This document shows, in pieces, positions 1-7,952 of a DNA stretch of 27,163 bases. The position numbers and the translations under genes were made by a program. Source of the stretch: Clostridia bacterium (GTDB lineage: Bacteria > Bacillota > Clostridia > Oscillospirales > Acutalibacteraceae); the NCBI GenBank assembly GCA_900767015.1, contig CAAFXQ010000290.1, positions 1 to 27,163 of the forward strand. The letters run 5' to 3'. Every line of letters starts with the position of its first letter. The first letter of the stretch is position 1. The notes under the pieces are model-generated. The model was given only the letters and a program-made list of their open reading frames with translations, made no database searches and had not been told where the DNA came from.

Positions 1-117
1 ATGCCGTCTTTGTCGTTAAAAATCCTTGAAATACACAGAGTATGTCTACGGATTTTTGCCTAAAATCCGACATCATTTGGGCATTATGCCAAACGCCTTG
101 AGTTTTTAGAGATTGCC
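1..117 (+). repeat. Palindromic repeat, copy 1 (left part missing)
   Basis: This is the right-hand portion of a palindromic element of about 162 bp whose complete copy is at 4569-4731. The window begins inside the element, just before the central loop (AAAAATCC, loop, GGATTTTT). The right arm ends in GTTTTTAGAGATTGCC at 102-117. That arm is complementary to the left arm of copy 3 (GGCAACCTCTAAAAAC, 27047-27062), so copies 1 and 3 belong to one subfamily. Bases 1-72 are identical to 27092-27163. The copy lies directly upstream of nusA and would be transcribed if nusA is read from an upstream gene, commonly rimP in Firmicutes. Confidence 0.85.
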
Positions 118-153
118 ATTAAATCAATATACTGAAAGGACTGAGCGTAAAAA

Positions 154-1398
154 ATGAACGAAGAATTATTTGAAGCGATAAAGCTTCTTGAAAGCGAAAG
201 AGGGATTCCGGCTGACTTTATTTATGAAAAGATCAGGGATTCTCTTGTAAAATCAGCCAAGAAGGCTCTCGGCTATACCGACAGAGAGCTGTCTTTACCC
301 GAACATTTTGAAAGAGCGGTAGGCAAGAACGTAATCTTGCGCTCAAGAGAAAAAATCGACGGCAAAAACGACTTCAAGGGTGTGCTTGAAGCCTACGACG
401 ACGACACCGTAACCGTGAATCTCGACGACGGTGAAACCAAGACCTTTGAAAGAGCAGCTCTTACCGCCATCAAGCTTGCCGACAACATTTTCTGCGACCT
501 TGACCCGGAAGAAAAGACCATGCGTGTTTACAGAAGAATGGAAGTCGTCGACGAGGTCGAGGACAAGAGAACGCAGATGTCTGTTGAAGAAGCACAAAAC
601 TACGATGAAAATGCTACGGCGGGCGGAATCGTCGATATTACGATCGACCCGAAAACCGTAAGCCGTGTCTTTGCCCAGAACGCAAGAAGCGTTCTCCGTC
701 AGGGCATCAGAGAGGCCGAGAGCGAAAGAAACAAAAGAGAGTTTCAGGACAACAATCAGGAGGTTGTTACCGCCGTTGTAGATTATGTTGACCCCGAAAC
801 AGGCGACGCAAGAATCACGATCGGAAGAAGCCACGCAACGCTTTATAAGGGCGATCAGCTTCCCGGTGAAACGCTCACGGTTGATAAGGAAATCAAGGTT
901 TTCGTTTCCGTCGTAAAGGACGAAAAGAATACCTCTTATGCCAACATTTCAAGACGGCACCCGGGCCTTGTCAAAAGACTGTTCGAGCGTGAAGTTCCCG
1001 AAGTTTCGGACGGAACGGTTGAAATCGTTTCCGTTTCAAGAGAAGCCGGCTCGAGAACCAAAATCGCCGTCGGAAGCCGTGAAGAAAACGTTGACGCCGT
1101 CGGTGCCTGCATCGGCCCCAGAGGTCAGCGTGTCAACAGCGTTATTGATGCACTTTGCGGCGAAAAAATTGATATTGTACGGTACAGCGAGGAGCCCGAA
1201 AAATATATTGCCGCCGCTCTGGCTCCCGCTCAGGTAACCCGTGTTACCGTTGACCCGAACGTACCGAAGAGCTGTCACGTTGTCGTTCCCGACAATCAGC
1301 TTTCGCTTGCCATCGGCAACAAGGGTCAGAATGTCCGTCTTGCCGCAAGACTGACCGGCTGGAAGATTGACATCATCGCACAAAGCGCAGCCGAATAA
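154..1398 (+). CDS. nusA: Transcription termination/antitermination factor NusA
   Basis: NusA binds RNA polymerase and nascent RNA in the cytoplasm and modulates pausing, termination and antitermination. The 414 residues show the family order: an N-terminal polymerase-binding domain starting MNEELFEAIKLLESERGIP, an S1 RNA-binding domain, and two KH domains (around residues 230-345 with IGPRGQRV, and about 350-410 with SLAIGNKGQNVRLAARLTGW). It lacks the C-terminal acidic repeats of enterobacterial NusA, as is normal in Firmicutes. The ATG follows an AAAGGA at 136-141 with a rather long spacing. It is the first gene in the window of the nusA-ylxR-ylxQ-infB operon. The usual rimP neighbour would lie off the left edge, beyond the repeat copy. 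Confidence 0.97.
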   Translation: MNEELFEAIKLLESERGIPADFIYEKIRDSLVKSAKKALGYTDRELSLPEHFERAVGKNVILRSREKIDGKNDFKGVLEAYDDDTVTVNLDDGETKTFERAALTAIKLADNIFCDLDPEEKTMRVYRRMEVVDEVEDKRTQMSVEEAQNYDENATAGGIVDITIDPKTVSRVFAQNARSVLRQGIREAESERNKREFQDNNQEVVTAVVDYVDPETGDARITIGRSHATLYKGDQLPGETLTVDKEIKVFVSVVKDEKNTSYANISRRHPGLVKRLFEREVPEVSDGTVEIVSVSREAGSRTKIAVGSREENVDAVGACIGPRGQRVNSVIDALCGEKIDIVRYSEEPEKYIAAALAPAQVTRVTVDPNVPKSCHVVVPDNQLSLAIGNKGQNVRLAARLTGWKIDIIAQSAAE

Positions 1399-1427
1399 AC
1401 GAGTATCAGGCGTAAGGAGTGGAGTCT

Positions 1428-1721
1428 ATGCAAAAAAGAAAAATCCCGATGAGAAAATGTATGGGCTGTAATGAAATGTTCCCGAAAAAGGAGCTTGTCA
1501 GAGTCGTGAAAACAAGAATCTCCGCCGAGGGCGAGGAGGAAACGTACGAAATCTCCCTTGACCTTACGGGAAAAAAGGCCGGCAGAGGCGCCTATGTCTG
1601 CAAAAAGACGGAATGTCTGAAAAACGCCCGCAAGGCGAAGCGGCTTGAACGGGTTCTTGAATGCTCGATTCCCGAAGAGGTCTATGACCGCATGGAAAGG
1701 GAGATGACGGAAAATGAATGA
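1428..1721 (+). CDS. ylxR: YlxR family RNA-binding protein (DUF448)
   Basis: A small basic protein of about 97 residues, carrying the YlxR signature near its start: KIPMRKCMGCNEMFPKKEL, followed by GRGAYVCKKTECL. The family sits between nusA and infB across Firmicutes. It is a putative nucleic-acid-binding protein; in Bacillus it has been connected to gene regulation, and elsewhere to RNase P. I placed the start at the ATG at 1428, because AAGGAG at 1414-1419 is correctly spaced for it. An in-frame GTG nine bases upstream overlaps that site. The end overlaps the start of ylxQ by 8 bases, which suggests translational coupling. Confidence 0.93.
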   Translation: MQKRKIPMRKCMGCNEMFPKKELVRVVKTRISAEGEEETYEISLDLTGKKAGRGAYVCKKTECLKNARKAKRLERVLECSIPEEVYDRMEREMTENE

Positions 1722-2034
1722 CCGTCTTTTGTCCCTGTTGGGAATCGCACGGCGGGCGGGACGGCTGTCGGTCGGACACGACGCAAGCGTTGAAGCGATT
1801 GTAAAAAACAAGGCCGAGCTTTGTATCCTTTGCGCCGACGCCTCCGACAGACTCAAAAAAGAAATGCGGCACGCCTGCACCTACAAAGGAAAAAACGTTG
1901 CCGTTCTGACGCTTGACTGCGATATACTTACGCTTTCCGGGGCAATCGGAACCAAAGCCGCTGTTCTGACCGTGAACGACAAGGGCTTTGCCGGAAGAAT
2001 TGCCTCCCTTCATAACGAACAACCGTCCGCATAA
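1714..2034 (+). CDS. ylxQ: YlxQ, L7Ae-family ribosomal/RNA-binding protein
   Basis: A 106-residue protein of the L7Ae/L30e/Gadd45 fold. Visible marks are the opening LLSLLGIARRAGRLSVGHDA (family motif, G-x-A-R-x-A-G-x-L-x-x-G) and the downstream LCILCADASDRLKKEM strand-helix unit. Family members bind kink-turn RNA; the precise role of YlxQ is poorly defined. It begins inside the end of ylxR and is followed by infB 70 bases later. The order nusA-ylxR-ylxQ-infB is diagnostic. Confidence 0.92.
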   Translation: MNDRLLSLLGIARRAGRLSVGHDASVEAIVKNKAELCILCADASDRLKKEMRHACTYKGKNVAVLTLDCDILTLSGAIGTKAAVLTVNDKGFAGRIASLHNEQPSA

Positions 2035-2103
2035 TGCTTGCGGAGAAAACGAACCGTTGCGGTAAGTTCTTCTTACCCGTACTATCAGGAAAGGAATGAT
2101 ACT

Positions 2104-4563
2104 ATGCCTAAAGAAAAATACAAGGTACATGAGGTCGCAAAAGACTTCGGTCTCGGCAGTAAGGACATCATCGGCATACTGGATAAATTTATCCCGAAAG
2201 AAAGAAAGCATTCTACCGTTTTAGAGGACGCCGAGCTGGATCTGATTTTTGAAACGCTGACAACCGAAAACGAGGTAGAGTCGTTCGACGCCTACTTTGC
2301 CGCCGGCGAAAAGAAAAAGGCAGAAAGCAAAGAAGAGCCGAAAGCCGAAGAGCCGAAAGAGGAAAAGGCGGAAGAAAAGGCAGAAAAAGAGACTGCCAAG
2401 CCGGCCGAAAAGACCGAAAGCCCGAAGGAAGAAAAGAAAAAGACCGAAGCGAAGCCTGCTTCGGAAAAGACGGCAAAACCGGCAAAGGACAAGAAGCCCG
2501 AGCCCCAGAAAAAGGCCGAAGAACAAAAGTCCGATAAACAAAAGAAAAACGAGGACAGACGAAACAAGCCCATTCAGGCAAGAACCAAGGGCGAAAAGCG
2601 TCATATCGATACAAGAAGCAGTAACGTTGACCTTGACAAGTACAACGAGCGCTATGAAGAGATCGCTCCGGCAAGCCGCATGAAGGACACGGGCGCAACC
2701 AAGCAGAAGCTCAAGCAGAAGTCTCAGCAGTACAGAAAGCAGGGTATGCGCTCTTCCAAGCGTGAAACCGAGCAGGAAAGACTCAAGAGAATTGCCGCTG
2801 AAAGAGCCAAGAAAACGATCACCATCAAGGTTCCCGACGAAATCACCGTCGGCGAGCTTGCGATGCGTCTTCATATGACATCTGCCGAGGTTATTAAAAA
2901 GCTGTTCTCTCTCGGCGTTATGGCTACGGTCAATCAGACGATTGACTTTGACACCGCCGAAATCGTTGCAACTGAGCTCGGCGCAAAGGTCGAAAAGGAA
3001 GTCGAAGTCACGATTGAGGAAAGAATCATTGACGACAGCGAGGACGCTCCCGAAGATCTTCTTCCGAGAGATCCGGTCGTCGTTGTTATGGGTCACGTTG
3101 ACCATGGTAAGACCTCGATTCTCGACGCAATCCGCAACACCGCCGTCACCGCAACCGAGGCCGGCGGCATCACCCAGCACATCGGTGCATACCGTGTCGA
3201 CTGTAACGGTCAGATGATTACCTTCCTTGACACACCGGGTCACGCCGCTTTCACCTCGATGAGAGCAAGAGGCGCTATGGCGACGGATATCGCCGTACTT
3301 GTTGTTGCCGCCGACGACGGTATCATGCCGCAGACGGTTGAAGCTATCAGCCACGCAAAGGCGGCCGGTGTTCAGATTATCGTTGCTATCAACAAAATGG
3401 ACAAAGAGGGCGCAAACCCCGACCGGATCAAGCAGCAGCTGACCGAATACAGCCTTGTTCCCGAAGAGTGGGGCGGCGACACCATCTGCGTTCCCGTTTC
3501 CGCAAAAACCCAGATGGGGATCGACTCTCTTCTTGAATCAATCTTGCTCGTTGCGGAAATGCTTGAATTAAAGGCGAATCCGAAACGTGCCGCAAAGGGC
3601 GTCGTTATCGAAGCAAGACTTGATAAGGGCAGAGGTCCCATCGCAACGCTTCTTGTTCAGAACGGTACGCTTCATACGGGTGATATCGTTGTTGCCGGCT
3701 CGTCCGTCGGACGTGTCCGTGTCATGGTCAACGAAAGAGGCAGACGCCTGAAAGAAGCCGGTCCCGCCGTTCCCGTTGAGATCATGGGTCTTGACGAAAC
3801 GCCGAACGCAGGCGACAGCTTTGACACCGCAAACGACGAAAAGCTTGCCCGTCAGCTCGTTGAGCAAAGAAAGCAAAAAGCCAAGGAAGAACAGTTCAAG
3901 GCTTACCATAAGGTTACGTTTGACAATCTCTTCGCTTCGATTAAGGACGGCGAGATGAAAGAGCTGAACATCATCGTCAAGGCGGACGTTCAGGGCTCGG
4001 TCGAAGCCGTTACCCAGAATCTTGTAAAGCTTTCAAACGACGAGGTCAAGGTCAAGGTTATCTTAGGCGGCGTCGGCGCTATCAACGAATCCGACGTTAT
4101 GCTTGCCAACGCTTCGAACGCCATCATCGTCGGCTTCAACGTCCGTCCCGACCCGAACGCACAGAATATGGCGGAGCGTGACGGCGTCGAGATGAGAATG
4201 TACCGTGTTATCTACGACTGCATCGAAGAAATCGAAGCGGCGATGAAGGGTATGCTTGCGCCGAAGTTCCGTGAAGTCGCTCTCGGCAGAATCGAAGTCA
4301 GAACCGTTATGAACCTTTCGTCCGCCGGTAAAATCGCCGGAAGCTATGTGCTTGACGGCAAGATTACAAGAAACGCACAAATCCGTGTTGTTCGTGACGG
4401 TATTGTTATCGCCGAGGACGAAATCGCTTCTCTCCGCCGTTTCAAGGACGACGTAAAAGAGGTTGCAAGCGGCTTTGAATGCGGTATCGGTCTTACGAAA
4501 TTCAACGACATCAAGGAGGGCGACATTTTCGAAGCCTTTATGATGGAGGAATACAGAGATTGA
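2104..4563 (+). CDS. infB: Translation initiation factor IF-2
   Basis: IF-2 is the GTPase that brings fMet-tRNA to the 30S subunit and promotes subunit joining. At 819 residues it has a normal length. The N-terminal IF2N-like helix is followed by a Lys/Glu/Ala-rich low-complexity linker (about residues 65-160), a second IF2N domain, then the G domain with GHVDHGKTS at about residue 330, DTPGHAAF and NKMD, and domains II-IV ending near EAFMMEEYRD. I chose the ATG at 2104, preceded by AGGAAAGG, over an in-frame TTG at 2038 that has no suitable ribosome binding site and adds a non-conserved 22-residue leader. A complete palindromic repeat starts 5 bases after the stop codon. Confidence 0.97.
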   Translation: MPKEKYKVHEVAKDFGLGSKDIIGILDKFIPKERKHSTVLEDAELDLIFETLTTENEVESFDAYFAAGEKKKAESKEEPKAEEPKEEKAEEKAEKETAKPAEKTESPKEEKKKTEAKPASEKTAKPAKDKKPEPQKKAEEQKSDKQKKNEDRRNKPIQARTKGEKRHIDTRSSNVDLDKYNERYEEIAPASRMKDTGATKQKLKQKSQQYRKQGMRSSKRETEQERLKRIAAERAKKTITIKVPDEITVGELAMRLHMTSAEVIKKLFSLGVMATVNQTIDFDTAEIVATELGAKVEKEVEVTIEERIIDDSEDAPEDLLPRDPVVVVMGHVDHGKTSILDAIRNTAVTATEAGGITQHIGAYRVDCNGQMITFLDTPGHAAFTSMRARGAMATDIAVLVVAADDGIMPQTVEAISHAKAAGVQIIVAINKMDKEGANPDRIKQQLTEYSLVPEEWGGDTICVPVSAKTQMGIDSLLESILLVAEMLELKANPKRAAKGVVIEARLDKGRGPIATLLVQNGTLHTGDIVVAGSSVGRVRVMVNERGRRLKEAGPAVPVEIMGLDETPNAGDSFDTANDEKLARQLVEQRKQKAKEEQFKAYHKVTFDNLFASIKDGEMKELNIIVKADVQGSVEAVTQNLVKLSNDEVKVKVILGGVGAINESDVMLANASNAIIVGFNVRPDPNAQNMAERDGVEMRMYRVIYDCIEEIEAAMKGMLAPKFREVALGRIEVRTVMNLSSAGKIAGSYVLDGKITRNAQIRVVRDGIVIAEDEIASLRRFKDDVKEVASGFECGIGLTKFNDIKEGDIFEAFMMEEYRD

Positions 4564-4568
4564 GTATT

Positions 4569-4731
4569 GGCAATCTCTGAAAGCCTACCGGCATTCGTCA
4601 TAGCACACAACTAATGCCGTCTTTGTCGTTAAAAATCCTTGAAATACACAAAGTATTCCTGCGGATTTTTGCCTAAAAGCCGACATCATTTGTGCACTAT
4701 GCCAAACGCCTTTAGGCTTTCATAGATTGCC
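4569..4731 (+). repeat. Palindromic repeat, copy 2 (complete, 163 bp)
   Basis: The only complete copy of the element. The outermost arms, GGCAATCTCTGAAAGCCTA (4569-4587) and TAGGCTTTCATAGATTGCC (4713-4731), are complementary at 18 of 19 positions. An inner stem pairs the segment with CATAGCACACAA on the left against TTGTGCACTATG on the right. The innermost stem is AAAAATCC/GGATTTTT around a loop of about 24 bases. There is no transposase and no convincing protein-coding content. It fills most of the infB-rbfA gap, so it must be transcribed within the operon and should fold into one long RNA hairpin. Confidence 0.9.
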
Positions 4732-4772
4732 TGAGGCACTTATTACGATACTTTCCGAAAGGGGTGTAAGTA

Positions 4773-5141
4773 ATGGCAGGATACAGAGTTAGCCGTGTAT
4801 CAGAGGACATCAAAAGAGAAATCACGGCGATTGTCCGTGAGCTAAAGGACCCGAGAGTCGCCGGAAAAATGCTTACCGTGGTAAGAGTTGAGGTAAGCTC
4901 CGACGCTTCGTTTGCGAAGGTGTTTATCAGCGATTTTAGCGGAATCGAAAACGCAAAGGAAGCCGTAAAGGGGCTTACGGCGGCGACGGGATATATAAGA
5001 CGTGAGGTCGGACAACGGCTTCATTTAAGAAAAACGCCTGAACTGAAATTTGTCGCCGACGATTCGGTGGAAAGAGGCTTCAATATGTTTAAAAAGCTTG
5101 ACGAAGCCGAAAACAGGAGTGAAAAGACAGATGCCGATTGA
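4773..5141 (+). CDS. rbfA: 30S ribosome-binding factor A
   Basis: RbfA is a KH-like-fold factor that binds the 30S precursor and helps mature the 16S rRNA 5' end, important in cold conditions. The 122 residues show the family start (RVSRVSEDIKREITAIVREL), KDPRV, then VTV-like strands (MLTVVRVEVSSDASFAKVFIS) and the end helix IRREVGQRLHLRKTPELKF. The ATG follows CGAAAGGGGTG. The gene lies 41 bases after the palindromic repeat, an unusual interruption of the usually tight infB-rbfA junction. Its 3' end overlaps nrnA by 11 bases. Confidence 0.96.
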   Translation: MAGYRVSRVSEDIKREITAIVRELKDPRVAGKMLTVVRVEVSSDASFAKVFISDFSGIENAKEAVKGLTAATGYIRREVGQRLHLRKTPELKFVADDSVERGFNMFKKLDEAENRSEKTDAD

Positions 5142-6078
5142 TTTTGAAGAAGCGGTAAAGGAACTCAAAAAAGCAGAAAACGTACTTGTGCTCACGCACG
5201 CAAACCCCGACGGCGACACGCTCGGAAGCGGCTTTGCACTTGTGCGGATTCTCAGACAGCTCGGCAAAAAGGCAAGACTTATCAATAACGAGAAAATCCC
5301 GGAAAAGTTTTCGTATCTGTATGAGGACTTGGAAGAAGAGGATTTCACGGTAGAAACCGTTATCGGTGTCGATATTGCCGACCGGGTTTTACTCGGAAAA
5401 GAAACCGACGAAAAATACGGCGGCAACGTCAATCTTATCATTGACCACCACGGAACGAACCGGATGTTCGCCGAAAAGACGTATGTCGAAAGCGATTCCG
5501 CCTCCTGCTGTGAGATCATTTTTCTTCTTGCCAAGGCGCTTGATGTCACAATCGACAAAGGAATTGCCGACTGCCTTTATACCGGCTGTTCGACGGACAC
5601 GGGGTGCTTCCGCTATTCGAACGTCACCGAAAGAACGCATGAAATCGCCGCCGAGCTGATAAGACTCGGAGCCGACCATGCGGCAATCAACGTCAGAATG
5701 TTCGAGACGAAAAGCTTCAGCTTCATCAAGCTTCAGGCGATGGCGCTTGAACAGCTCGAAATGCATTTTAACGGTAAGGTTTCTTTCCTTACGGTCACAA
5801 GAAAAATGCTTGACGAAACGGGCGCAAGGGACGACGAAATCGACGCTCTTGTTGCCCTCTCCCGTCAGATAGAGGGAGTTTTGGTCGGCGTAACCTTTAA
5901 AGAAAAGCCGGACGGTGTGTTCAAGGCCTCCGTCCGCACGCATGAGGGCATCGACGCCGCAGAAATCTGCTCGGCTTTTTCGGGCGGCGGCCACGAAAGA
6001 GCGGCGGGCTGTTCGTTCCCGGTTTCGATTGAGGAAGCGAAAAGCAGAATGCTCACGGAGCTGAAAAAATATTTTTAA
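5131..6078 (+). CDS. nrnA: Bifunctional oligoribonuclease / pAp phosphatase (DHH-DHHA1)
   Basis: A 315-residue DHH-family phosphoesterase. NrnA-type enzymes degrade very short oligoribonucleotides and dephosphorylate 3'-phosphoadenosine 5'-phosphate. Motifs in order: THANPDGDTLGS (metal-binding Asp residues), GVDIAD, IDHHGTN (the DHH signature), CSTDTGCFRYSN, and the C-terminal DHHA1 motif GGGHERAAG. I chose the ATG at 5131, which has AGGAG at 5114-5118, over an in-frame start 81 bases upstream inside rbfA. Position between rbfA and truB is standard for Clostridia. Confidence 0.93.
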   Translation: MPIDFEEAVKELKKAENVLVLTHANPDGDTLGSGFALVRILRQLGKKARLINNEKIPEKFSYLYEDLEEEDFTVETVIGVDIADRVLLGKETDEKYGGNVNLIIDHHGTNRMFAEKTYVESDSASCCEIIFLLAKALDVTIDKGIADCLYTGCSTDTGCFRYSNVTERTHEIAAELIRLGADHAAINVRMFETKSFSFIKLQAMALEQLEMHFNGKVSFLTVTRKMLDETGARDDEIDALVALSRQIEGVLVGVTFKEKPDGVFKASVRTHEGIDAAEICSAFSGGGHERAAGCSFPVSIEEAKSRMLTELKKYF

Positions 6079-6090
6079 GGAGGGTCAGTT

Positions 6091-6984
6091 TTGAACGGAT
6101 TCGTATGTCTTGATAAGCCGCAGGGGATTACCTCGTTTGTCGCCGCAGCAAAAGTCAGAAGAATTTTCGGCGAAAAAAAGACGGGACATACGGGTACGCT
6201 CGACCCTCTTGCAACGGGTGTTTTGCCGATTGCTTTAGGCTCAGCGACAAGGTTTATTGAGCTGATTCCGAACCACGACAAGGCGTACCGGGCGACCTTT
6301 CTGTTGGGAAAGAGCACGGACACGCTCGACATTACGGGTTCTGTGCTTTGTGAAAGTGAGGTTACCGTAAAAAGAGAAGACGTGGAAGCGGTACTTCCCC
6401 TTTTTATCGGAGAAAGTATGCAATTGCCGCCGATGTACTCCGCTCTCAAAAAGGACGGCGTGCGGCTTTACGAGCTTGCACGGCAGGGGAAAGAAGTCGA
6501 GCGGGAAAAGCGGCAAATCCGGATTGATGCGCTTTCTCTTGTCGGGCAAAACGGCAACGAGTATACGATTGACGTTTCCTGCTCAGCGGGAACGTACATA
6601 CGCTCGCTGATTGCCGATATCGGCGAAAAGCTCGGTTGTCCGGCGGTGATGACCAAGCTTACCAGAACCAAGGCGAACGGAATTGGGCTTGAAAAGTGCG
6701 TGACGCTTGAAGAACTTGAAACGCTGAAAAGCGAAGGACGGCTTCATGAAGCGGTAATCCCCGTGGACAAGCTTCTTTGCTACCCCAAGGTTTTTGTGAC
6801 AAAGCCGCAGGCGGTGCGCTTTTCGAACGGCGGCGAGCTTGATTTAGACAGAATAAAATGTGAAAAAACAGACGGCTTCCGGCTTGTCTATTCGCCGGAA
6901 AAGGTCTTTCTCGGTGTGGGAGAAATCCAGACCGAAAGCGGCATAATGACCGTAAAAAAAGTGATTCCCGGATATTCGGGATAG
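6091..6984 (+). CDS. truB: tRNA pseudouridine-55 synthase
   Basis: TruB converts U55 in the T-loop of tRNAs to pseudouridine. The 297-residue protein opens with MNGFVCLDKPQGITSF and carries the catalytic motif GHTGTLDPLATGVLPI, whose Asp is the nucleophile. PMYSALKKDGVRLYELARQG and CSAGTYIRSLIADIG follow, then a short C-terminal RNA-binding extension. Translation starts at TTG 6091, supported by AAGGAGGG immediately upstream. It is 12 bases from nrnA and so clearly in the same operon. Confidence 0.96.
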   Translation: MNGFVCLDKPQGITSFVAAAKVRRIFGEKKTGHTGTLDPLATGVLPIALGSATRFIELIPNHDKAYRATFLLGKSTDTLDITGSVLCESEVTVKREDVEAVLPLFIGESMQLPPMYSALKKDGVRLYELARQGKEVEREKRQIRIDALSLVGQNGNEYTIDVSCSAGTYIRSLIADIGEKLGCPAVMTKLTRTKANGIGLEKCVTLEELETLKSEGRLHEAVIPVDKLLCYPKVFVTKPQAVRFSNGGELDLDRIKCEKTDGFRLVYSPEKVFLGVGEIQTESGIMTVKKVIPGYSG

Positions 6985-7022
6985 ATAACAAATCAACAAA
7001 AATACAAAAGGAGGGTGGGAAT

Positions 7023-7952
7023 TTGCCGGATTTTGAAAATGTGTCCGTAAACGGCAACACCGTTGTCGCACTCGGAAATTTTGACGGACTTCATGTCGGT
7101 CATAAAAAAGTGCTTTCAAAAGCGCTTGAAATTGCAAACGAAAAAGGCTACGTTCCCGTTGCCCTGCTTTTTGACGAGCACCCGAGAAAATACACGCTCG
7201 GAAAAAGACCGCCGATCCTGATGACGGACGAAATGCGGGACAAAAAGCTTTGTGAAATGGGCTTTACGGTTGTCAAAATGAGCTTTACCGGCCTGCGTGA
7301 CCTTGAGCCGTATGAATTTTTATGTAAAATACATGAAAAGCTTCATGTAAAAGCGATTTGCTGCGGCTTTAATTATCACTACGGAAAAAACGGTGCAGGC
7401 GATATCAAGATGCTTGAAAACGACTGCCGCAGACTGAACATTGATTTATTCTGGCAGACGGCCGCCTTTTATGACGGTGAGCCGGTCAGCGCAACAAGAA
7501 TACGAAAAGAACTTGAAAACGGAAATATGAAAGCGGCGAACGCCATGCTCGCAAGACCGTTTTCTTACGAACTGACGGTTGTCGAGGGCGACAAAAGAGG
7601 CCGTGTCCTCGGCTTTCCGACCTTAAATCAGATTTTTCCCGACGGCTTTGCCGTGCCGAAGTTCGGTGTATACGCTTCGAAGGTGTGCATCGACGAAAAA
7701 TGGTATCCGTCGGTTACGAATATAGGAATCCGTCCGACAATCGAAACCGAAGAGCTTCGCAGCGAGACGCACGTCATCGGCTATTCGGGCGATCTTTACG
7801 GAAAGAGAATCGAAGTTTTTCTTCTTGAATATACCCGACCCGAAAAGAAATTTGACGGACTTGACGCTTTGGCACATACGATATCGTGTGATGTCAGAAG
7901 CGCCGAAAAAATCTATTTGCAAAGTAAGGAACTTTATCATGACGAAACTTGA
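7023..7952 (+). CDS. ribF: Bifunctional riboflavin kinase / FAD synthetase
   Basis: RibF phosphorylates riboflavin to FMN and adenylylates FMN to FAD. The N-terminal adenylyltransferase half (about residues 10-165) has GNFDGLHVGHKKVL, the CCGFNYHYGKNG segment and SATRIRKELENG. The C-terminal flavokinase half (about 180-305) has GRVLGFPTLNQ, FGVYAS and YPSVTNIGIRPTIE. Start is TTG 7023 after a very strong AAGGAGGGTGGG. The truB-ribF order is common. The end overlaps the following HAD gene by 14 bases. Confidence 0.95.
   Translation: MPDFENVSVNGNTVVALGNFDGLHVGHKKVLSKALEIANEKGYVPVALLFDEHPRKYTLGKRPPILMTDEMRDKKLCEMGFTVVKMSFTGLRDLEPYEFLCKIHEKLHVKAICCGFNYHYGKNGAGDIKMLENDCRRLNIDLFWQTAAFYDGEPVSATRIRKELENGNMKAANAMLARPFSYELTVVEGDKRGRVLGFPTLNQIFPDGFAVPKFGVYASKVCIDEKWYPSVTNIGIRPTIETEELRSETHVIGYSGDLYGKRIEVFLLEYTRPEKKFDGLDALAHTISCDVRSAEKIYLQSKELYHDET

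Noticed and set aside
1..63. A 20-codon ORF in the core of the repeat (MPSLSLKILEIH...) open in all copies
   Set aside because: It has no ribosome binding site, spans the innermost stem and loop, and the differences between copies fall in the loop with changed residues. Pairing explains the conservation of the flanks better than coding does.
2038..2103. An earlier TTG start for infB
   Set aside because: No ribosome binding site, and the added residues do not resemble IF-2. The ATG at 2104 has a good site and the family's usual beginning.
2221..3354. Long open frame on the minus strand opposite infB
   Set aside because: It lies antisense to a certain gene, its protein has no recognisable domain, and it is explained by the biased codon composition of infB, including the Lys/Glu-rich linker.
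4732..4772. A separate promoter for rbfA formed by the repeat end (TTGCCT)
   Set aside because: No -10 hexamer is found at 16-18 bases; the best candidates are 11-14 bases away or poor matches.
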